In this document: piece after piece, positions 54,101 through 64,000 of the stretch | How positions within the stretch are numbered: position 1 is the stretch's first letter | Layout of the letters: every line of letters starts with the position of its first letter | DNA from: Auanema rhodensis | Taxonomy: Eukaryota; Nematoda; Chromadorea; Rhabditida; Rhabditidae | Assembly (NCBI GenBank): GCA_964057225.1 | Contig: CAXKVF010000077.1 | Location: 558,001 to 622,000 of the forward strand | DNA: 64,000 nt | Direction: 5' to 3' | The notes under the pieces: model-generated | What the model was told of the DNA's origin: nothing | Databases searched by the model: none | What the model saw: only the letters and a program-made list of their open reading frames with translations | Position numbers and translations under genes: made by a program

Positions 54101-57100
54101 ATCTCTTTATCTTTCACGTGAAGCGAGTTACATACCAAGTGCACATCACGTGTACATTTAATTAGCATAAATTAAAGTTCACGTAAATTTCAAAGTCATG
54201 GTTACCATGAACCAATATCAATAAAAATTTGTTTTTAGACTAATATGGACATGGGGAATCTAATTTTGAAAACCGCATCTCTTTATCTTTCACGTGAAGC
54301 GAGTTACATACCAAGTGCACATCACGTGTACATTTAATTAGCATAAATTAAAGTTCACGTAAATTTCAAAGTCATGGTTACCATGAACTAATATCAATAA
54401 AAATTTGTTTTTAGACTAATATGGACATGGGGAATCTAATTTTGAAAACCGCATCTCTTTATCTTTCACGTGAAGCGAGTTACATACCAAGTGCACATCA
54501 CGTGTACATTTAATTAGCATAAATTAAAGTTCACGTAAATTTCAAAGTCATGGTTACCATGAACCAATATCAATAAAAATTTGTTTTTAGACTAATATGG
54601 ACATGGGGAATCTAATTTTGAAAACCGCATCTCTTTATCTTTCACGTGAAGCGAGTTACATACCAAGTGCACATCACGTGTACATTTAATTAGCATAAAT
54701 TAAAGTTCACGTAAATTTCAAAGTCATGGTTACCATGAACCAATATCAATAAAAATTTGTTTTTAGACTAATATGGACATGGGGAATCTAATTTTGAAAA
54801 CCGCATCTCTTTATCTTTCACGTGAAGCGAGTTACATACCAAGTGCACATCACGTGTACATTTAATTAGCATAAATTAAAGTTCACGTAAATTTCAAAGT
54901 CATGGTTACCATGAACCAATATCAATAAAAATTTGTTTTTAGACTAATATGGACATGGGGAATCTAATTTTGAAAACCGCATCTCTTTATTTTTCACGTG
55001 AAGCGAGTTACATACCAAGTGCACATCACGTGTACATTTAATTAGCATAAATTAAAGTTCACGTAAATTTCAAAGTCATGGTTACCATGCACCAATATCA
55101 ATAAAAATTTGTTTTTAGACTAATATGGACATGGGAAATCTAATTTTGAAAACCGCATCTCTTTATCTTTCACGTGAAGCGAGTTACATACCAAGTGCAC
55201 ATCACGTGTACATTTAATTAGCATAAATTAAAGTTCACGTAAATTTCAAAGTCATGGTTACCATGAAGCAATATCAATAAAAATTTGTTTCTAGACTAAT
55301 ATGGACATGGGGAATCTAATTTTGAAAACCGCATCTCTTTTTCTTTCACGTGAAGCGAGTTACATACCAAGTGCACATCACGTGTACATTTAATTAGCAT
55401 AAATTAAAGTTCACGTAAATTTCAAAGTCATGGTTACCATGCACCAATATCAATAAAAATTTGTTTTTAGACTAATATGGACATGGGGAATCTAATTTTG
55501 AAAACCGCATCTTTTTATCTTTCACGTGAAGCGAGTTACATACCAAGTGCACATCACGTGTACAATTAATTAGCATAAATTAAAGTTCACGTAAATTTCA
55601 AAGTCATGGTTACCATGAAGCAATATCAATAAAAATTTGTTTCTAGACTAATATGGACATGGGGAATCTAATTTTGAAAACCGCATCTCTTTATCTTTCA
55701 CGTGAAGCGAGTTACATACCAAGTGAACATCACGTGTACATTTAATTAGCATAAATTAAAGTTCACGTAAATTTCAAAGTCATGGTTACCATGAAGCAAT
55801 ATCAATAAAAATTTGTTTCTAGACTAATATGGACATGGGGAATCTAATTTTGAAAACCGCATCTCTTTATCTTTCACGTGAAGCGAGTTACATACCAAGT
55901 GAACATCACGTGTACATTTAATTAGCATAAATTAAAGTTCACGTAAATTTCAAAGTCATGGTTACCATGAAGCAATATCAATAAAAATTTGTTTTTAGAC
56001 TAATATGGACATGGGGAATCTAATTTTGAAAACCAAATCTCTTTATCTTTCACGTGAAGCGAGTTACATACCAAGTGCACATCACGTGTACATTTAATTA
56101 GCATAAATTAAAGTTCACGTAAATTTCAAAGTCATGGTTACCATGAACCAATATCAATAAAAATTTGTTTTTAGACTAATATGGACATGGGGAATCTAAT
56201 TTTGAAAACCGCATCTCTTTATCTTTCACGTGAAGCGAGTTACATACCAAGTGCACATCACGTGTACATTTAATTAGCATAAATTAAAGTTCACGTAAAT
56301 TTCAAAGTCATGGTTACCATGAACTAATATCAATAAAAATTTGTTTTTAGACTAATATGGACATGGGGAATCTAATTTTGAAAACCGCATCTCTTTATCT
56401 TTCACGTGAAGCGAGTTACATACCAAGTGCACATCACGTGTACATTTAATTAGCATAAATTAAAGTTCACGTAAATTTCAAAGTCATGGTTACCATGAAC
56501 CAATATCAATAAAAATTTGTTTTTAGACTAATATGGACATGGGGAATCTAATTTTGAAAACCGCATCTCTTTATCTTTCACGTGAAGCGAGTTACATACC
56601 AAGTGCACATCACGTGTACATTTAATTAGCATAAATTAAAGTTCACGTAAATTTCAAAGTCATGGTTACCATGAACCAATATCAATAAAAATTTGTTTTT
56701 AGACTAATATGGACATGGGGAATCTAATTTTGAAAACCGCATCTCTTTATCTTTCACGTGAAGCGAGTTACATACCAAGTGCACATCACGTGTACATTTA
56801 ATTAGCATAAATTAAAGTTCACGTAAATTTCAAAGTCATGGTTACCATGAACCAATATCAATAAAAATTTGTTTTTAGACTAATATGGACATGGGGAATC
56901 TAATTTTGAAAACCGCATCTCTTTATCTTTCACGTGAAGCGAGTTACATACCAAGTGCACATCACGTGTACATTTAATTAGCATAAATTAAAGTTCACGT
57001 AAATTTCAAAGTCATGGTTACCATGCACCAATATCAATAAAAATTTGTTTTTAGACTAATATGGACATGGGGAATCTAATTTTGAAAACCGCATCTCTTT

Positions 57101-60100
57101 ATCTTTCACGTGAAGCGAGTTACATACCAAGTGCACATCACGTGTACATTTAATTAGCATAAATTAAAGTTCACGTAAATTTCAAAGTCATGGTTACCAT
57201 GAAGCAATATCAATAAAAATTTGTTTCTAGACTAATATGGACATGGGGAATCTAATTTTGAAAACCGCATCTCTTTTTCTTTCACGTGAAGCGAGTTACA
57301 TACCAAGTGCACATCACGTGTACATTTAATTAGCATAAATTAAAGTTCACGTAAATTTCAAAGTCATGGTTACCATGCACCAATATCAATAAAAATTTGT
57401 TTTTAGACTAATATGGACATGGGGAATCTAATTTTGAAAACCGCATCTCTTTATCTTTCACGTGAAGCGAGTTACATACCAAGTGCACATCACGTGTACA
57501 ATTAATTAGCATAAATTAAAGTTCACGTAAATTTCAAAGTCATGGTTACCATGAAGCAATATCAATAAAAATTCGTTTCTAGACTAATATGGACATGGGG
57601 AATCTAATTTTGAAAACCGCATCTCTTTATCTTTCACGTGAAGCGAGTTACATACCAAGTGAACATCACGTGTACATTTAATTAGCATAAATTAAAGTTC
57701 ACGTAAATTTCAAAGTCATGGTTACCATGAACCAATATCAATAAAAATTTGTTTTTAGACTAATATGGACATGGGGAATCTAATTTTGAAAACCGCATCT
57801 CTTTATCTTTCACGTGAAGCGAGTTACATACCAAGTGCACATCACGTGTACATTTAATTAGCATAAATTAAAGTTCACGTAAATTTCAAAGTCATGGTTA
57901 CCATGAACCAATATCAATAAAAATTTGTTTTTAGACTAATATGGACATGGGGAATCTAATTTTGAAAACCGCATCTCTTTATCTTTCACGTGAAGCGAGT
58001 TACATACCAAGTGCACATCACGTGTACATTTAATTAGCATAAATTAAAGTTCACGTAAATTTCAAAGTCATGGTTACCATGAACTAATATCAATAAAAAT
58101 TTGTTTTTAGACTAATATGGACATGGGGAATCTAATTTTGAAAACCGCATCTCTTTATCTTTCACGTGAAGCGAGTTACATACCAAGTGCACATCACGTG
58201 TACATTTAATTAGCATAAATTAAAGTTCACGTAAATTTCAAAGTCATGGTTACCATGAACCAATATCAATAAAAATTTGTTTTTAGACTAATATGGACAT
58301 GGGGAATCTAATTTTGAAAACCGCATCTCTTTATCTTTCACGTGAAGCGAGTTACATACCAAGTGCACATCACGTGTACATTTAATTAGCATAAATTAAA
58401 GTTCACGTAAATTTCAAAGTCATGGTTACCATGAACTAATATCAATAAAAATTTGTTTTTAGACTAATATGGACATGGGGAATCTAATTTTGAAAACCGC
58501 ATCTCTTTATCTTTCACGTGAAGCGAGTTACATACCAAGTGCACATCACGTGTACATTTAATTAGCATAAATTAAAGTTCACGTAAATTTCAAAGTCATG
58601 GTTACCATGAACCAATATCAATAAAAATTTGTTTTTAGACTAATATGGACATGGGGAATCTAATTTTGAAAACCGCATCTCTTTATCTTTCACGTGAAGC
58701 GAGTTACATACCAAGTGCACATCACGTGTACATTTAATTAGCATAAATTAAAGTTCACGTAAATTTCAAAGTCATGGTTACCATAAACCAATATCAATAA
58801 AAATTTGTTTTTAGACTAATATGGACATGGGGAATCTAATTTTGAAAACCGCATCTCTTTATCTTTCACGTGAAGCGAGTTACATACCAAGTGCACATCA
58901 CGTGTACATTTAATTAGCATAAATTAAAGTTCACGTAAATTTCAAAGTCATGGTTACCATGAACCAATATCAATAAAAATTTGTTTTTAGACTAATATGG
59001 ACATGGGGAATCTAATTTTGAAAACCGCATCTCTTTATCTTTCACGTGAAGCGAGTTACATACCAAGTGCACATCACGTGTACATTTAATTAGCATAAAT
59101 TAAAGTTCACGTAAATTTCAAAGTCATGGTTACCATGCACCAATATCAATAAAAATTTTTTTTTAGACTAATATGGACATGGGGAATCTAATTTTGAAAA
59201 CCGCATCTCTTTATCTTTCACGTGAAGCGAGTTACATACCAAGTGCACATCACGTGTACATTTAATTAGCATAAATTAAAGTTCACGTAAATTTCAAAGT
59301 CATGGTTACCATGAAGCAATATCAATAAAAATTTGTTTCTAGACTAATATGGACATGGGGAATCTAATTTTGAAAACCGCATCTCTTTTTCTTTCACGTG
59401 AAGCGAGTTACATACCAAGTGCACATCACGTGTACATTTAATTAGCATAAATTAAAGTTCACGTAAATTTCAAAGTCATGGTTACCATGCACCAATATCA
59501 ATAAAAATTTGTTTTTAGACTAATATGGACATGGGGAATCTAATTTTGAAAACCGCATCTCTTTATCTTTCACGTGAAGCGAGTTACATACCAAGTGCAC
59601 ATCACGTGTACAATTAATTAGCATAAATTAAAGTTCACGTAAATTTCAAAGTCATGGTTACCATGAAGCAATATCAATAAAAATTTGTTTCTAGACTAAT
59701 ATGGACATGGGGAATCTAATTTTGAAAACCGCATCTCTTTATCTTTCACGTGAAGCGAGTTACATACCAAGTGAACATCACGTGTACATTTAATTAGCAT
59801 AAATTAAAGTTCACGTAAATTTCAAAGTCATGGTTACCATGAAGCAATATCAATAAAAATTTGTTTTTAGACTAATATGGACATGGGGAATCTAATTTTG
59901 AAAACCACATCTCTTTATCTTTCACGTGAAGCGAGTTACATACCAAGTGCACATCACGTGTACATTTAATTAGCATAAATTAAAGTTCACGTAAATTTCA
60001 AAGTCATGGTTACCATGAACCAATATCAATAAAAATTTGTTTTTAGACTAATATGGACATGGGGAATCTAATTTTGAAAACCGCATCTCTTTATCTTTCA

Positions 60101-60467
60101 CGTGAAGCGAGTTACATACCAAGTGCACATCACGTGTACATTTAATTAGCATAAATTAAAGTTCACGTAAATTTCAAAGTCATAGTTACCATGAACTAAT
60201 ATCAATAAAAATTTGTTTTTAGACTAATATGGACATGGGGAATCTAATTTTGAAAACCGCATCTCTTTATCTTTCACGTGAAGCGAGTTACATACCAAGT
60301 GCACATCACGTGTACATTTAATTAGCATAAATTAAAGTTCACGTAAATTTCAAAGTCATGGTTACCATGAACCAATATCAATAAAAATTTGTTTTTAGAC
60401 TAATATGGACATGGGGAATCTAATTTTGAAAACCGCATCTCTTTATCTTTCACGTGAAGCGAGTTAC
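48148..60467 (+). repeat. Recurring 6-monomer block C-G-G-A-T-A
   Basis: The block is C, G with T26A/T104C, G with C11A/G144A, A, T, A (1056 bp). It occurs at 48148-49203, 49204-50259, 51316-52371, 52548-53603 and 59412-60467; the first two abut. Truncated relatives lacking the leading C and T26A monomers occur at 50260-51139 and 60468-61347. Copies carry private changes such as A106G (M284), G125A (M303) and C169T (M304). The two G monomers are always distinct and in the same order, so they behave as two fixed positions of the block. Confidence 0.83.
53780..59235 (+). repeat. 11- to 12-monomer nested repeat units
   Basis: M307-M314 (53780-55187) and M318-M325 (55716-57123) match over eight monomers (G with C11A/T104C, G with C11A, A, T, A, A, A, C) at an 11-monomer offset (1936 bp). 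Full units then run 55188-57123 (11 monomers) and 57124-59235 (12 monomers), each opening with G (T104C, 't' tail), C, G (T26A, T104C). In the second unit the second G has become type A while keeping C11A (M329), and the order gains a T. Private marks include G144A-like change C145A-region AACCAAATC in M319 and G100T in M337. Confidence 0.75.
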
Positions 60468-63400
60468 ATACCAAGTGCACATCACGTGTACATTTAATTA
60501 GCATAAATTAAAGTTCACGTAAATTTCAAAGTCATGGTTACCATGAAGCAATATCAATAAAAATTTGTTTCTAGACTAATATGGACATGGGGAATCTAAT
60601 TTTGAAAACCGCATCTCTTTATCTTTCACGTGAAGCGAGTTACATACCAAGTGCACATCACGTGTACATTTAATTAGCATAAATTAAAGTTCACGTAAAT
60701 TTCAAAGTCATGGTTACCATGAAGCAATATCAATAAAAATTTGTTTTTAGACTAATATGGACATGGGGAATCTAATTTTGAAAACCACATCTCTTTATCT
60801 TTCACGTGAAGCGAGTTACATACCAAGTGCACATCACGTGTACATTTAATTAGCATAAATTAAAGTTCACGTAAATTTCAAAGTCATGGTTACCATGAAC
60901 CAATATCAATAAAAATTTGTTTTTAGACTAATATGGACATGGGGAATCTAATTTTGAAAACCGCATCTCTTTATCTTTCACGTGAAGCGAGTTACATACC
61001 AAGTGCACATCACGTGTACATTTAATTAGCATAAATTAAAGTTCACGTAAATTTCAAAGTCATGGTTACCATGAACTAATATCAATAAAAATTTGTTTTT
61101 AGACTAATATGGACATGGGGAATCTAATTTTGAAAACCGCATCTCTTTATCTTTCACGTGAAGCGAGTTACATACCAAGTGCACATCACGTGTACATTTA
61201 ATTAGCATAAATTAAAGTTCACGTAAATTTCAAAGTCATGGTTACCATGAACCAATATCAATAAAAATTTGTTTTTAGACTAATATGGACATGGGGAATC
61301 TAATTTTGAAAACCGCATCTCTTTATCTTTCACGTGAAGCGAGTTACATACCAAGTGCACATCACGTGTACATTTAATTAGCATAAATTAAAGTTCACGT
61401 AAATTTCAAAGTCATGGTTACCATGAACCAATATCAATAAAAATTTGTTTTTAGACTAATATGGACATGGGGAATCTAATTTTGAAAACCGCATCTCTTT
61501 ATCTTTCACGTGAAGCGAGTTACATACCAAGTGCACATCACGTGTACATTTAATTAGCATAAATTAAAGTTCACGTAAATTTCAAAGTCATGGTTACCAT
61601 GAACCAATATCAATAAAAATTTGTTTTTAGACTAATATGGACATGGGGAATCTAATTTTGAAAACCGCATCTCTTTATCTTTCACGTGAAGCGAGTTACA
61701 TACCAAGTGCACATCACGTGTACATTTAATTAGCATAAATTAAAGTTCACGTAAATTTCAAAGTCATGGTTACCATGCACCAATATCAATAAAAATTTGT
61801 TTTTAGACTAATATGGACATGGGGAATCTAATTTTGAAAACCGCATCTCTTTATCTTTCACGTGAAGCGAGTTACATACCAAGTTCACATCACGTGTACA
61901 TTTAATTAGCATAAATTAAAGTTCACGTAAATTTCAAAGTCATGGTTACCATGAACCAATATCAATAAAAATTTGTTTTTAGACTAATATGGACATGAGG
62001 AATCTAATTTTGAAAACCGCATCTCTTCATCTTTCACGTGAAGCGAGTTACATACCAAGTGCACATCACGTGTACATTTAATTAGCATAAATTAAAGTTC
62101 ACGTAAATTTCAAAGTCATGGTTACCATTCACCAATATCAATAAAAATTTGTTTTTAGACTAATATGGACATGGGGAATCTAATTTTGAAAACCGCATCT
62201 CTTTATCTTTCACGTGAAGCGAGTTACATACCAAGTGCACATCACGTGTACATTTAATTAGCATAAATTAAAGTTCACGTAAATTTCAAAGTCATGGTTA
62301 CCATGCACCAATATCAATAAAAATTTGTTTTTAGACTAATATGGACATGGGGAATCTAATTTTGAAAACCGCATCTCTTTATCTTTCACGTGAAGCGAGT
62401 TACATACCAAGTGCACATCACGTGTACATTTAATTAGCATAAATTAAAGTTCACGTAAATTTCAAAGTCATGGTTACCATGAAGCAATATCAATAAAAAT
62501 TTGTTTTTAGACTAATATGGACATGGGGAATCTAATTTTGAAAACCACATCTCTTTATCTTTCACGTGAAGCGAGTTACATACCAAGTGCACATCACGTG
62601 TACATTTAATTAGCATAAGTTAAAGTTCACGTAAATTTCAAAGTCATGGTTACCATGAATCAATATCAATAAAAATTTGTTTTTAGACTAATATGGACAT
62701 GGGGAATCTAATTTTGAGAACCGCATCTCTTTATCTTTCACGTGAAGCGAGTTACATACCAAGTGCACATCACGTGTACATTTAATTAGCATAAATTAAA
62801 GTTCACGTAAATTTCAAAGTCATGGTTACCATGAATCAATATCAATAAAAATTTGTTTTTAGACTAATATGGACATGGGGAATCTAATTTTGAAAACCGC
62901 ATCTCTTTATCTTTCACGTGAAGCGAGTTACATACCAAGTGCACATCACGTGTACATTTAATTAGCATAAATTAAAGTTCACGTAAATTTCAAAGTCATG
63001 GTTACCATGAACTAATATCAATAAAAATTTGTTTTTAGACTAATATGGACATGGGGAATCTAATTTTGAAAACCGCATCTCTTTATCTTTCACGTGAAGC
63101 GAGTTACATACCAAGTGCACATCACGTGTACATTTAATTAGCATAAATTAAAGTTCACGTAAATTTCAAAGTCATGGTTACCATGAACCAATATCAATAA
63201 AAATTTGTTTTTAGACTAATATGGACATGGGGAATCTAATTTTGAAAACCGCATCTCTTTATCTTTCACGTGAAGCGAGTTACATACCAAGTGCACATCA
63301 CGTGTACATTTAATTAGCATAAATTAAAGTTCACGTAAATTTCAAAGTCATGGTTACCATGAACTAATATCAATAAAAATTTGTTTTTAGACTAATATGG

Positions 63401-63987
63401 ACATGGGGAATCTAATTTTGAAAACCGCATCTCTTTATCTTTCACGTGAAGCGAGTTACATACCAAGTGCACATCACGTGTACAATTAATTAGCATAAAT
63501 TAAAGTTCACGTAAATTTCAAAGTCATGGTTACCATGAAGCAATATCAATAAAAATTTGTTTCTAGACTAATATGGACATGGGGAATCTAATTTTGAAAA
63601 CCGCATCTCTTTATCTTTCACGTGAAGCGAGTTACATACCAAGTGCACATCACGTGTACATTTAATTAGCATAAATTAAAGTTCACGTAAATTTCAAAGT
63701 CATGGTTACCATGAAGCAATATCAATAAAAATTTGTTTTTAGACTAATATGGACATGGGGAATCTAATTTTGAAAACCACATCTCTTTATCTTTCACGTG
63801 AAGCGAGTTACATACCAAGTGCACATCACGTGTACATTTAATTAGCATAAATTAAAGTTCACGTAAATTTCAAAGTCATGGTTACCATGAACCAATATCA
63901 ATAAAAATTTGTTTTTAGACTAATATGGACATGTGGAATCTAATTTTGAAAACCGCATCTCTTTATCTTTCACGTGAAGCGAGTTAC
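60468..63987 (+). repeat. Right-end monomers with domain II-like types (M345-M364)
   Basis: After two T104C/G144A-led blocks, this stretch contains an A monomer with G123A and 'c' tail (61876, also G10T), the rare G78T monomer (62052), C, and G with G144A. The last three repeat a trio found at 28337-28864 and 30625-31152. Two AATC-cassette monomers (62580 and 62756) are unique to this stretch. M357 also carries A39G or A40G (CATAAGTTA) and A139G. C11A is no longer seen. Confidence 0.65.
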
Positions 63988-64000
63988 ATACCAAGTGCAC
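63988..64000 (+). repeat. Partial monomer at the window edge
   Basis: The last 13 bases (ATACCAAGTGCAC) are positions 1-13 of another monomer in phase with its left neighbour, and carry the ancestral C11. They show that the array runs past the window. Confidence 0.97.

Larger units (their letters stand above)
1..64000 (+). repeat. 176-bp tandem satellite array filling the window
   Basis: Every base belongs to a head-to-tail tandem array of a 176-bp monomer that begins ATACCAAGTGCACATCACGT and ends GAAGCGAGTTAC. Starts fall at 1, 177, 353 and so on, and stay in phase to 36784 (209 x 176). After one 99-bp monomer the phase holds again from 36884 to 63987 (154 x 176). The consensus is about 32% GC. 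All copies have the same orientation; I saw no inversion, insertion or unique sequence. Because 176 is not a multiple of three, each conserved stop codon falls in all three frames every 528 bp. By hand the longest stop-to-stop interval in the consensus is roughly 100-110 bases on either strand, so the array is non-coding. The setting fits centromeric or pericentromeric heterochromatin of a eukaryote, which is inference. I do not recognise the satellite family. The plus strand is simply the strand given. Confidence 0.99.
36884..64000 (+). repeat. Domain III subarray (M211 to end)
   Basis: After the truncated monomer the array resumes in a phase shifted by 77 bp. This domain holds most of the roughly 27 T104C (XbaI) monomers, which are absent before 16369, and all the C11A monomers (41988 to about 59764). 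The rare 'g' tail (T152G, T153C) appears three times (41284, 44628, 47796), each time followed by a C with 't' tail and a plain C. Most of the right half is made of variants of a C-G-G-A-T-A block. The window ends inside a monomer, so the array continues beyond it. Confidence 0.75.

Noticed and set aside
1-64000. CRISPR array
   Set aside because: The repeats abut directly with no unique spacers, the unit is 176 bp, and there are no cas genes.
1-64000. Coding sequence or repeat protein
   Set aside because: The 176-bp period shifts the frame at each monomer and conserved stops occur in all frames; by hand the longest consensus open interval is roughly 100-110 bases on either strand.
1-64000. 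CENP-B box (NTTCGNNNNANNCGGGN)
   Set aside because: The consensus has no TTCG and no CGGG; the single TTCG-like change in M328 lacks the rest of the motif.
1-64000. Telomeric or subtelomeric simple repeats
   Set aside because: No TTAGGG, TTTAGGG or related short repeats were seen anywhere.
1-64000. Transposon insertion, LTR or target-site duplication
   Set aside because: The monomer phase is unbroken apart from one simple 77-bp deletion; no foreign sequence is present.
1-64000. Assignment to the Brassica CentBr or another named 176-bp satellite
   Set aside because: Only the length agrees; I do not recognise sequence similarity, and length alone is not evidence.

Overview
The whole 64,000-base window is one uninterrupted satellite DNA array. 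It contains no gene, RNA gene, transposable element or unique sequence that I can support. The repeat unit is a 176-bp, AT-rich monomer (about 32% GC by hand count of the consensus), always in the same head-to-tail orientation. Taking the phase from the first base, there are 209 full monomers (1-36784), one monomer cut to 99 bp by an internal 77-bp deletion (36785-36883), 154 more full monomers (36884-63987), and the first 13 bases of another. Copies differ by a few substitutions and the phase never slips elsewhere. Monomer numbers below (M1, M2 ...) count from base 1; monomer positions 1-176 start at the ATACCAAG motif.

An array of this size, with a nucleosome-scale unit and nested higher-order duplications, points to a eukaryotic nuclear chromosome, most likely centromeric or pericentromeric heterochromatin of a plant or animal. 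I do not recognise the monomer as a named family, and length alone (176 bp is common among plant and animal centromeric satellites) does not identify a species. No centromere protein evidence is visible in sequence alone.

Monomers can be barcoded by a 4-base cassette at positions 79-82: CACC (type C, about 79 copies), AACC (type A, about 139), AACT (type T, about 65), AAGC (type G, about 75), plus rare forms. Secondary markers are T26A ('n'), T104C (makes an XbaI site, 'X'), G144A ('x'), T158C ('s'), C11A, G117A ('e'), G123A ('r'), and tail variants at 152-154 ('c' = TTCATC, 't' = TTTTTC, 'g' = TGCATC; the usual form is TTTATC). The counts are eye tallies.

These markers divide the window into three domains. 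Domain I (1-11968) is rich in 'c' and 't' tails and in type G monomers with T26A, G144A and T158C. Domain II (11969-36784) largely lacks the tail variants and carries 13- and 16-monomer duplicated blocks marked by A92G, G123A, A40T, T57C and C129T. Domain III (36785-64000) begins at the only broken monomer and carries most of the T104C monomers and all the C11A monomers, arranged in a recurring C-G-G-A-T-A six-monomer block. Within the domains there are direct duplications with exact offsets of 4, 6, 10, 11, 12, 13, 16 and 21 monomers, the pattern expected from recent unequal exchange or segmental copying. A loose C, G, A, T order recurs in all three domains, suggesting descent from an older multimer.

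The monomer itself carries two CACGTG hexamers, one inside a perfect 10-bp palindrome and one matching the yeast CDEI-type consensus RTCACRTG. It also has a 6-1-6 dyad containing a BstEII-type GGTNACC site, a 7-6-7 inverted repeat, and clustered A/T tracts. Their function is unknown.
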